Below, in pieces: positions 7,726 through 13,743 of a stretch of 16,623 nt of DNA. The position numbers and the translations under genes were made by a program. The number at the start of each line of letters is the position of its first letter. The stretch's first letter is position 1. The notes under the pieces are model-generated. The model saw only the letters and a list, made by a program, of their open reading frames with translations, was not told the DNA's origin and searched no databases. Origin of the DNA: Ruminococcus sp. UBA7014. GTDB taxonomy: Bacteria > Bacillota > Clostridia > Oscillospirales > Ruminococcaceae. The stretch spans positions 1 to 16,623 of the forward strand of contig DJXC01000086.1 of assembly GCA_002449575.1 (NCBI GenBank), written 5' to 3'.

Positions 7726-9960
7726 TCAGGTATTTTGTATTTCTCCGTCAGGGATGGCATCAGGATTGAAATCGCTGCCGGGTCTGGATTTCATACCTCT
7801 GCCGCCTTTCATCTGCGAACGGTCAATTTCACCATTTTCATCAGTCGGAAGTTCCATGCCGTCAGGCATCTGACCGCCGCCCATGTGACCGCCGCCCTGC
7901 ATCTGAGAGGGGTCGAAATCTTCGGGCATAGTGGCATTTCCGTTTTCATCAGTGGGAAGTTCCATATTGCCGGGCTGACCGCCGTTCATGCCGCCGCCCA
8001 TGTGACCGCCGCCGAATCCTCCGCCGCCCATCATGCCCATGCTCTTAGCCGTGCCGATAAAGCTGACAGAATCTTCGAGGGTGACAGAACCGGATTCCGT
8101 GCCGTCATTCTGATAAGAACCGACTGTGTATAAGCCGTTTTCAGAAGCTGCGGAAGAAGTACCACCGAGATAAAGTGTATAAGTTTTTCCGGATTCCAGA
8201 GCATCACTGCTGACAATCACAGAGTTAAATTTCTTGGAAGGTGCATAGCTGATAATTTCTGTGCCGTTCTCGTCACAGAGGGTAACAAGCGTTTCAGCTT
8301 CCTGATAATTATCCAGTGTCATGACGATTGTATTCTGAGAAGCATCCTCCGGATATTCTGCCATGCCAGAACTTCCGGCAGCAAGCAGGAATCCGCCCGT
8401 CACAATAATGCCGTTATTGGAATCAAGTGCGCCGTTTCCGTCATTTGTAGGACCATCTACAAGAACCGTTCCGCCGCTGACAGTTAATTTTCCGTTGGAG
8501 TCAAGTCCGTCACCATTGGCATTGACATAGACATAACCGCCGGAAATTTCCAGAGAACAGTTAACAGCATTTCCTCTTGCACCTTCATCAGAACCGTCAC
8601 TTGCGTTAAAACCGTCATCAGAAGAATACAGAATTACAGTACCTCCGGAAACCAGAATAGCAGTTGCTTCAATGCCTTCATAGGACTGTGTGATATTAAC
8701 AATACCTTCTGCAATAGTTAAATTTGTATCAGCATGAATGCCCTTGTCACCAGCAGTGATATGAAATTCTCCTCCGGTGAGATACAGGCTGCCATTGGAA
8801 TGAAGTGCATCATCAGCAGTATTCAGGGAGATATTACCACCGGAAATATAGAGTATTGTTCCGGCTTTAATGCCCTTGACACTGACAGTGTCTGTTTCTG
8901 TTGTTTCAGAAGATTGCATATTGTTCCAGTCGCCACGACCGAATCCGCCACCAAAATCATTATTTTGTTTTGTTTCAGCGTTGGCAGTACCGCCGCCGGA
9001 AGTGATATCGAATGTACCGTTTTCAATGATAAGTTCTGTTTCTGCCTGAATGCCATCGCCTTGTGCATTGACTGTGAAATTTCCGCTGTGGATATAGATA
9101 AAGCCTTTGCCTTCATCAGTAGCATTGCTGGATTTCAGACCTGTGCCGCCGGAAGTGATGGCAAATGTTCCGTCATAAACAGCGATGGAATCTTTGCCCT
9201 TGATACCATTGCCGACAGCGTTGACAGTAATATTTCCGCCAGTGACAGTCAATTCATCTTTGGAAGTAATTCCTTCATCTTCATTGCCGTTTACAGTCAA
9301 AGAACCAGACCCGTTGATTGTCAGGTCGTCAGAACTGTAAATTGCTGCACCGGAAACGGTATCACTGGAATAGCCTGTGCCATCAGAAACAGTATTGACA
9401 GAACCGTCTGCCAAAGTAATAAAGGCTTTTTTGGCATTTTCGATATAAATCGCCGAACCGGAAGAACAGCTGATATTGGCATTGTTCAGAACAATCTGTA
9501 CTTTGTCTTCTGAATTAATGCGAATCTGTCCGTCTTTTAAAGTGCCTGTCAGTTCATAAATACCTGCCTGTGTAATAGTCAGAACGGAATCTGTGACTTC
9601 ATCCAGATTGATAGAAGAAGTAATTTCATATTCTGTTCTGAAATCACGGTCTGTAAACAAAGTGCTAATATCTGTTGAATAAGGAGCATTTTCGGGAACA
9701 GTCAGATTGCTGACCGGAGAAGTTGTTACAGCTTCTGCAATAGAATTAGCATCTGCCTGAACAGAAGCTGTTTCTTCGGAAAAAGTTTCATCTGGCAGAC
9801 TGGAAGTCATTTCAGTGATTTTTTCCTCTGTAACGGAACTGGTATCTTCCGGAGCAGAGTTGCTGCATCCTGTCACAAGGAATGCAAACACTGCTGCTGC
9901 TGCGAACATACTATTTATTTTTTTAAGATTATTTTTTCTGTAATGAAACATAACATGCAC
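7726..9960 (-). CDS. Cthe_2159-type beta-helix carbohydrate-binding lipoprotein
   Basis: 744 residues. A lipoprotein signal ends in LVTGC (Cys32), followed by a Ser/Thr/Glu-rich linker to about 85. Residues about 90-630 repeat short strand-turn units such as GNFTVNAQGDGIQAE, GGNITVNAVGNGIKG and GTVLVDGPTNDGNGA. This is the pattern of the DUF4353/Cthe_2159 right-handed beta-helix family, whose Clostridium thermocellum member binds cellulose and pectin-like polymers. Residues 641-744 form a Gly/Met/His-rich tail with an internal duplication. No catalytic motif is seen, so a surface binding role is favoured. The start is uncertain: ATG codons at 9960 and 9951 are both weakly preceded by purines, and both leave the lipobox intact. 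It lies 131 bp downstream of the dockerin gene on the same strand. Confidence 0.85.
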   Translation of the reverse strand: MHVMFHYRKNNLKKINSMFAAAAVFAFLVTGCSNSAPEDTSSVTEEKITEMTSSLPDETFSEETASVQADANSIAEAVTTSPVSNLTVPENAPYSTDISTLFTDRDFRTEYEITSSINLDEVTDSVLTITQAGIYELTGTLKDGQIRINSEDKVQIVLNNANISCSSGSAIYIENAKKAFITLADGSVNTVSDGTGYSSDTVSGAAIYSSDDLTINGSGSLTVNGNEDEGITSKDELTVTGGNITVNAVGNGIKGKDSIAVYDGTFAITSGGTGLKSSNATDEGKGFIYIHSGNFTVNAQGDGIQAETELIIENGTFDITSGGGTANAETKQNNDFGGGFGRGDWNNMQSSETTETDTVSVKGIKAGTILYISGGNISLNTADDALHSNGSLYLTGGEFHITAGDKGIHADTNLTIAEGIVNITQSYEGIEATAILVSGGTVILYSSDDGFNASDGSDEGARGNAVNCSLEISGGYVYVNANGDGLDSNGKLTVSGGTVLVDGPTNDGNGALDSNNGIIVTGGFLLAAGSSGMAEYPEDASQNTIVMTLDNYQEAETLVTLCDENGTEIISYAPSKKFNSVIVSSDALESGKTYTLYLGGTSSAASENGLYTVGSYQNDGTESGSVTLEDSVSFIGTAKSMGMMGGGGFGGGHMGGGMNGGQPGNMELPTDENGNATMPEDFDPSQMQGGGHMGGGQMPDGMELPTDENGEIDRSQMKGGRGMKSRPGSDFNPDAIPDGEIQNT
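7834..8013 (-). repeat. Duplicated Gly/Met/His-rich unit in the beta-helix protein tail
   Basis: The tail contains GGGHMGGG followed some residues later by MELPTDENG twice, at about residues 650-674 and 689-711. At the DNA level ccgccgcccatgtgaccgcc and ttttcatcagt-ggaagttccat occur in both copies with only minor differences, which indicates a recent tandem duplication of about 110 bp. Confidence 0.8.
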
Positions 9961-10020
9961 CGCTTTCTTTTAAAATACCCAATTCCGTGCTTATGATTTT
10001 TGTTTTTCTCTATGTTCTGT

Positions 10021-10061
10021 ATTATACAGGAGGATTATGTTCATTCTGTGATAGTTTGCAA
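10021..10061 (-). promoter_or_regulatory. Possible promoter of the beta-helix lipoprotein gene
   Basis: On the minus strand a TATAAT (10021-10026) sits inside a 13-bp dyad, ctgtattatacag (10017-10029), but has no good -35 at 17 bp. An alternative is TTGCAA (10056-10061), 16 bp, CATAAT (10034-10039). Either would give a leader of 50-70 nt. The dyad over the -10 could be an operator. No terminator is visible after the dockerin gene, so read-through is also possible. Confidence 0.35.
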
Positions 10062-10091
10062 AAAGCAAAGTAAAAAACAGGTAAAAGAAAA

Positions 10092-11411
10092 TTACATAAT
10101 CTGACTCCAGTCAGGTTCTTCGCCTGTGCCTTTTAAAGCAGCATATACCAGAATCCGGGAAGCATCAGCGGCATCCAGAACGGCGTTTTCCCTGCCTTCT
10201 GTATCAGTATCGGCAAGGAAAAAGGCAAGCTGTTCTGTTATGGTTGTTTTGTCTTCTCCTGTCAGGGAAGCTTCTTCGCCTGAACCAGTCATGGCAGCAT
10301 AGGTCAGAATAACAGAAGCATCCAATGCATCCACATTGCCGTCACAGTTCGCATCACCTTTCAGCCCGATATGATATTCCAGTGCAGCAGGATTTCCCTG
10401 ACTGTCCTGTATGGGCGTTCCGGAAAGTGATAATTCTGAACGGAGTGTGACGGGTTCTGTGACAGTTCTGTCTGCCGGACATCCGGCTTCAAAAGTTTCC
10501 AGAAGATTTTCTGTCTGTAAAGTCAGAACATCACCGCCATAGGAGAGTACTGTTTCTGCCGGAAAATCCTGTATAGAAAAAGGCGTTTCATCATGAGCAT
10601 ACCGGAAAACTGGTGCAATGTCAGTTTCTGGATTTTTATCAGCAATAATGATTTCAGCTCCCTGTACTGCCGGTGTAATATGCGCATAAGAACTGATATA
10701 TTGTCCGGGGTGTTCCTCATCCGGAATACTAGTGTCACTGCTGATATAAGTACTGCCTCTTTCTGTGATGGATTCGCTTGTCACAAAGCTGACAGGATAA
10801 GTTCCGGCAGGTGTTCCTTCGGGAATTTCCATATTGAATTCCAGAAAACTGTAAGAATCTGAAGCATCACCGAAAAATAATGCTGTGAGAATTTTATTTC
10901 CGTTTTCGTCCAGATTGCCTAAATCGTAATTCCATGTAGAAATCAAGGAATGTTCCCGGATATTGGTCTGAAACATAAAAGCACCGGGTTCATAAACCCC
11001 AAGCATATTAAACCGTCCGAAACAATAGGGCTTAAATTTAGAAGAATAGACATTTCCGTCTGTGTGTGTGAATTCTTTTGCTTCACTGTAAGCATATTGG
11101 GAAGGGTTTAGAAAACCGGATTTTGTAAAGAGAAGTTCTTCACATTCCAGACCAATAGAAAGGCTGGAAATATCCGCAGTTGCAGGGTCAGTTTCAAAAA
11201 AAATGCCGAAATGCAGAAGATTTCCGCTTCTGGCTTCTTCCGGACTGACATAGATTTTGTGTGTATTATCTTCCGGAATATAGCCGCCTTCCATAGCACG
11301 GAGTGATACTGTAATTTCATCCGGACTATTGTAAACCGCTTTTGCAGGAATTGCTGTCAGACAGGAAAGACACAGGAAAGCTGCTGCACTTCTGCTGAAA
11401 ATTTTATGCAT
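10092..11411 (-). CDS. Secreted protein with C-terminal type I dockerin
   Basis: 439 residues with an AGAGG ribosome binding site (plus-strand 11419-11423) 7 nt before the ATG. A Sec signal peptide (1-25) ends in IPAKA. Residues about 30-255 are beta-rich, and the stretch IPEGTPAGTYPVSFV (196-210) resembles the strand pattern of cohesin-like Ig-fold modules; this is a weak match. The C-terminus is a dockerin. The first calcium loop is complete, with D353, N355, D357, D361 and D364 in GDANCDGNVDALDAS. The second loop (about 401-416, DTDTEGRENAVLDAADAS) has about four extra residues. Dockerins plug secreted proteins into cohesin scaffolds of cellulosome-type complexes. No glycoside hydrolase motif is seen, so it may be a structural or binding subunit, or of unknown activity. 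Confidence 0.85.
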   Translation of the reverse strand: MHKIFSRSAAAFLCLSCLTAIPAKAVYNSPDEITVSLRAMEGGYIPEDNTHKIYVSPEEARSGNLLHFGIFFETDPATADISSLSIGLECEELLFTKSGFLNPSQYAYSEAKEFTHTDGNVYSSKFKPYCFGRFNMLGVYEPGAFMFQTNIREHSLISTWNYDLGNLDENGNKILTALFFGDASDSYSFLEFNMEIPEGTPAGTYPVSFVTSESITERGSTYISSDTSIPDEEHPGQYISSYAHITPAVQGAEIIIADKNPETDIAPVFRYAHDETPFSIQDFPAETVLSYGGDVLTLQTENLLETFEAGCPADRTVTEPVTLRSELSLSGTPIQDSQGNPAALEYHIGLKGDANCDGNVDALDASVILTYAAMTGSGEEASLTGEDKTTITEQLAFFLADTDTEGRENAVLDAADASRILVYAALKGTGEEPDWSQIM

Positions 11412-11446
11412 AAAATAACCTCTTTTCTATATTCTGATATGTTTTT

Positions 11447-11475
11447 ATTATAGCATAAGAGAAAAATGTTGTCAA
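11447..11475 (-). promoter_or_regulatory. Consensus sigma-A promoter of the dockerin gene
   Basis: On the minus strand TTGACA (11470-11475), 17 bp, TATAAT (11447-11452): both hexamers perfect. Start expected near 11440, giving a leader of about 30 nt to the ATG at 11411. Confidence 0.88.
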
Positions 11476-11490
11476 TGTCATAATTTTACC

Positions 11491-11541
11491 CAAAACAAGA
11501 AAATCATCCCTGAATTTTAAAAATTCTTCAGAGATGATTTT
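11491..11541 (-). terminator. Intrinsic terminator of the candidate small RNA
   Basis: aaaatcatc (11500-11508) pairs with gatgatttt (11533-11541). The inner stem continues with one mismatch (11510-11514 with 11527-11531). On the minus strand it ends in TTTT and then CTTGTTTT. It would also insulate the dockerin promoter immediately beyond it. Confidence 0.65.
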
Positions 11542-11571
11542 ATGAAAGGAGTAGCCCTATGAAATGGTTTT
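11492..11571 (-). ncRNA. Candidate small RNA with anti-Shine-Dalgarno segment
   Basis: A perfect minus-strand promoter (11576-11604) would start RNA near 11568-11571. An intrinsic terminator stands only about 80 nt later: a hairpin between 11500-11508 and 11533-11541 with inner pairs (tgaa/ttca), followed by CTTGTTTT. No meaningful reading frame fits; only a 5-codon ATG frame exists, at the start. The single-stranded 5' half contains GGGCUACUCCUUUCAU, whose CUCCUUU complements the AAAGGAG ribosome binding site. This is an inference from sequence signals alone. The alternative is an attenuated upstream leader of the dockerin gene, which lies further along the same strand. Confidence 0.55.
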
Positions 11572-11575
11572 CATT

Positions 11576-11604
11576 ATTATAGCATATTTTTCTGAAAATG
11601 TCAA
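11576..11604 (-). promoter_or_regulatory. Consensus sigma-A promoter pointing away from rnpB
   Basis: On the minus strand TTGACA (11599-11604), 17 bp, TATAAT (11576-11581): both hexamers perfect. Its -35 is only 19 bp from the -35 of the divergent rnpB promoter. It drives the candidate small RNA. Confidence 0.8.
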
Positions 11605-11623
11605 GTACTTTGCGAAAAAAGAC

Positions 11624-11652
11624 TTGACAAATCTGTCGGAATCAGGTATAAT
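11624..11652 (+). promoter_or_regulatory. Consensus sigma-A promoter of rnpB
   Basis: TTGACA (11624-11629), 17 bp, TATAAT (11647-11652): both hexamers perfect, as expected for a strongly expressed stable RNA. Start is near 11660. Confidence 0.92.
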
Positions 11653-11659
11653 AATTTTT

Positions 11660-12013
11660 GAGCAGACTGTACGGCAGCGTGAACGTTTTTATGTTTACGA
11701 GGAAAGTCCGGGCATCACAGAGCAGGATAGCTGCTAACGGCAGCCGGGGGCGACCCTAGGGAAAGTGCAACAGAAAAGAAACTGCCGTGTGTGGTTTTCA
11801 CATGCGGCACAGGTGGAATGGTGAGGTAAAAGCTCACCGGAGTGCAGGAGACTGTACTGCCGTGTAAACCCTATCCGATGCAACGCCTTATGGTGCAGCA
11901 TGTCTTAAACGCCGGCTCGGCGGATATGGCTGCAATGGCGGCTTGAGCTTTGCGGCAACGCAAAGCCTAGATAAATTGCCGTACCCGACAGAACCCGGCT
12001 TACAGGTCTGGTC
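11660..12013 (+). ncRNA. rnpB: RNase P RNA, type A
   Basis: Conserved region I (GAGGAAAGTCCGGGC, around 11699-11713), the central AGTGCAACAGAAA (around 11765-11777) and conserved region V (GACAGAACCCGGCTTA, around 11987-12002) are all present in order. The ends are set by P1: gagcagact at 11660 pairs with ggtctggtc ending at 12013, with one mismatch. Length is about 354 nt, typical for the ancestral type A found in Clostridia; Bacillus has type B. It is the catalytic RNA that matures tRNA 5' ends. The ends are predicted to within a few bases. Confidence 0.95.
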
Positions 12014-12018
12014 ACTCC

Positions 12019-12051
12019 GGACGGGCAGCTTGGATGCTGTCCGTTCTTTTT
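12019..12051 (+). terminator. Intrinsic terminator of rnpB
   Basis: ggacgggcagc (12019-12029) pairs with gctgtccgttc (12036-12046) in an 11-bp stem with two G-U pairs and a 6-nt loop, followed by five T (12047-12051). It lies only 30 bp before the next gene. Confidence 0.85.
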
Positions 12052-12080
12052 GTCTGACTACAAAGAAAGAATGTGAAGTT

Positions 12081-12626
12081 TTGAAAAAATTAATTTTAGT
12101 TTCTGTGCTGTTTTTGCTGCTCCTGTCAGGTTGTACCACGGCAGAAACAGATTCTCAGCCGGAAGAACCAATCATGATGTATCAGAAACTTGCGCTGCCG
12201 GATTTGATTATCAGCATTCCGGAGAATTATCAGACGACTTCCTCAAAAGCATATGAAGAATATTATATCTGTGAGGATGCCAGTATTATTATCACAGAAG
12301 ATACAGCACAGCCATACTATAGTTCTGCTTATGACTATGCAGTATCTGCTTTGAATGAATATGAAAAAATAACGTCTTCTCTTGAATTTCTGGGAAATGA
12401 AACGCTTGACAGTGGCTGTGATTATAAAATACAAACCATGGAATTTAATTATACACTCGGAGAAGGAGAACAGAGACCCGCATTAACTTGTCTGGTCGGT
12501 TATCTTACAGACAGTGCTTCTATGTATATTATTACATGTAAATCCAATACAGAAACCTATTCCAGCCACCGTGAAGAATTCAGGCAGGTATTGCAGTCGG
12601 CAGTAATTGCAAGGGGAAAGGAATGA
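12081..12626 (+). CDS. Small lipoprotein of unknown function
   Basis: 181 residues. I chose the TTG at 12081 because it places a typical lipoprotein signal at the N-terminus (KKLILVSVLFLLLLSGC, lipobox Cys18). Upstream codons of the frame run into the rnpB terminator and rnpB itself. The ribosome binding site is poor (purine-rich, no clear GGAGG). The mature part, with SIPENYQTTSS near the start and YSSHREEFRQVLQSAVI near the end, looks like a small alpha/beta domain reminiscent of the PsbP/DcrB fold; this is a guess from pattern only. It ends 4 bp before the ADP-ribosyltransferase-like gene, so the two are an operon. No good promoter is seen between the rnpB terminator and this gene, so low-level read-through from rnpB may supply its message. 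Confidence 0.75.
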   Translation: MKKLILVSVLFLLLLSGCTTAETDSQPEEPIMMYQKLALPDLIISIPENYQTTSSKAYEEYYICEDASIIITEDTAQPYYSSAYDYAVSALNEYEKITSSLEFLGNETLDSGCDYKIQTMEFNYTLGEGEQRPALTCLVGYLTDSASMYIITCKSNTETYSSHREEFRQVLQSAVIARGKE

Positions 12627-12630
12627 GCAG

Positions 12631-13428
12631 ATGAAATATACGGAAAATGAAATCAGAGCGGTAAAATATTATATTGGTGATGTCCGGAATCTGCCGGAAG
12701 ATGGTTTCTGGAATGACCCGAAAGCCTACTGTCTTCTGAATGCCCTGTTTTTTTCCGGTATTACTGCCGAATCTTCCAGAAGTGCGGAAGGAAAAAGGCT
12801 GAATCCGGAAATTCTTGCTGATATTCCAAGACTGACTTCTTTTTTTGAAGATTTATTTTCTGTTTTTCTGAAATCTCCTGCAAAGAAAAATAGCAGCACT
12901 TTTCGGGTAGAACGCTTTTCTGACTATAAAGTGATGAGAGAGTCCGGAAAAACAGTTTCATTTACTTCTACTTCGGAAGCCGGATTTCTGAAAGCTTATC
13001 AGGACAGACAAGGCATAGCCCTGCTGAAATTTGAAATTCCGGAACATACTCCCTGTATCAGAATGCAGGAATTTTTTCAGAACTATGTCAAGCCGGAAGA
13101 AGCAGAAATTCTGCTTCCGCCGGGTTTGAATCTTCATTTTGAGAATTTATTGTTTTCAGAACAGGAACAGCAGATTCTGGATGCGGACGGAAAACCGCCG
13201 CTGATTTCCTGTGCTGTATCAGTACAAGGTATCAGCAGAGCGTGTCCGGAAGATTTTCCGGTATTGCCAAAAGAGGGAAATATCGCCGGAATTCATGTAA
13301 TTGAAGCATTGCAGTCCGGCAGAATTCCGGAAGATGACGAGATTTTTGTATACTCTGCATGGAAAAAAGCATTTTCAGGCAGAATTTTGCATGATTTTCT
13401 TAAAAATTCTCAATTTGAGAATTTTTAA
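12631..13428 (+). CDS. Probable mono-ADP-ribosyltransferase (R-STS-ExE)
   Basis: 265 residues from the ATG at 12631, with AAAGGA (12617-12622) 8 nt upstream. The three sequence blocks of arginine-type ADP-ribosyltransferases appear in order and at family-like spacing. These are FRVERF with candidate NAD-contacting R92 or R95, SFTSTS with the STS at 113-115, and EEAEILLPPG with E157-x-E159 followed by the characteristic ILLPPG. An N-terminal helical part (about 1-85, AYCLLNALFFSGI) precedes them, as in ADP-ribosyltransferase exoenzyme domains. There is no signal peptide or membrane segment, so it is cytosolic unless exported by other means. The last 95 residues show no motif I recognise. No immunity gene or hydrolase reversing the modification is adjacent. 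The call rests on motif reading, and the target is unknown. Confidence 0.62.
   Translation: MKYTENEIRAVKYYIGDVRNLPEDGFWNDPKAYCLLNALFFSGITAESSRSAEGKRLNPEILADIPRLTSFFEDLFSVFLKSPAKKNSSTFRVERFSDYKVMRESGKTVSFTSTSEAGFLKAYQDRQGIALLKFEIPEHTPCIRMQEFFQNYVKPEEAEILLPPGLNLHFENLLFSEQEQQILDADGKPPLISCAVSVQGISRACPEDFPVLPKEGNIAGIHVIEALQSGRIPEDDEIFVYSAWKKAFSGRILHDFLKNSQFENF
13400..13428 (+). terminator. AT-rich palindrome at the end of the ADP-ribosyltransferase-like gene
   Basis: Arms 13400-13413 and 13415-13428 are perfectly complementary around one base, covering the last codons and the stop. As RNA this is a long AU-rich hairpin with little U tail, so terminator strength is doubtful. Its core, ttctcaatttgagaa (13407-13421), recurs with two changes at 13480-13494. 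Confidence 0.5.
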
Positions 13429-13439
13429 ATCAAATTCTC

Positions 13440-13468
13440 TTGACAAATCAGGAAAAATCTGTTAAAAT
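13440..13468 (+). promoter_or_regulatory. Sigma-A promoter of the 68-residue protein gene
   Basis: TTGACA (13440-13445), 17 bp, TAAAAT (13463-13468). Start near 13475 would place the second dyad hairpin at the very 5' end of the message. Confidence 0.8.
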
Positions 13469-13470
13469 AA

Positions 13471-13503
13471 AATCAGGATTTCTCATATTGAGAATTTCTG
13501 ATT
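13471..13503 (+). promoter_or_regulatory. Hairpin or operator at the transcription start of the small gene
   Basis: aatcaggatttctca (13471-13485) pairs with tgagaatttctgatt (13489-13503), with one G-U and one mismatch. It begins two bases after the -10 box and is followed by a T-rich stretch. It contains the dyad ttctcatattgagaa (13480-13494). It could be a repressor site at the start point, a 5' stabilising hairpin or a leader terminator. Confidence 0.5.
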
Positions 13504-13532
13504 TTATTATTTTCTGAAAGGATTTGTTTATC

Positions 13533-13739
13533 ATGATTAAAATGGAAATGCAATGCGGAAATATGCAGCTTGAAATGCGTGGTTCAGATGATTTGATACT
13601 GAATGAACTCGCCCTTGCTGTTATACGAATGCTCACTGCACTGGAACAAAGTGACGGCAGAACACTTTCTGAAAATCTCAGTTATCTGGTGCTGAGTCTT
13701 CTGGCACAGAAAGACGGCAGTCACCTGCCGCCTTGCTGA
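13533..13739 (+). CDS. Small protein of unknown function, 68 residues
   Basis: The ATG at 13533 follows AAAGGA (13517-13522) and a clear promoter at 13440, which supports a real gene. The protein starts MIKMEMQCGNMQLEMRGSDD and continues with two amphipathic helices rich in Leu and Ala (ILNELALAVIRMLTALEQ and NLSYLVLSLLAQ). It has no signal peptide and is acidic to neutral. I do not recognise it. Its stop is 4 bp from the stop of the convergent phosphorylase gene. With its own promoter and two dyads it appears to be regulated separately from the ADP-ribosyltransferase-like gene before it. Confidence 0.7.
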   Translation: MIKMEMQCGNMQLEMRGSDDLILNELALAVIRMLTALEQSDGRTLSENLSYLVLSLLAQKDGSHLPPC

Positions 13740-13743
13740 TGGT

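Noticed and set aside
8734..9513. Long plus-strand open frame of 259 codons opposite the beta-helix gene
   Set aside because: It mirrors the repetitive coding pattern of the minus-strand gene and has no ribosome binding site, promoter or domain. The minus-strand frame has a lipobox and a clear family pattern.
11559..11582. Plus-strand mini-frame of 7 codons (MKWFSLL) with AAAGGAG in front
   Set aside because: No plus-strand promoter precedes it. The same bases read on the minus strand are explained by the promoter and 5' part of the candidate small RNA.
11943..12080. Upstream extension of the lipoprotein frame into rnpB
   Set aside because: It runs through conserved region V of RNase P RNA and its terminator. 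The lipoprotein signal begins at 12081.
13713..13732. GC-rich hairpin with a GTGA loop on the minus strand, possible pdp terminator
   Set aside because: Only three T follow on the minus strand and it lies within the small gene's coding region, so the signal is too weak to call.
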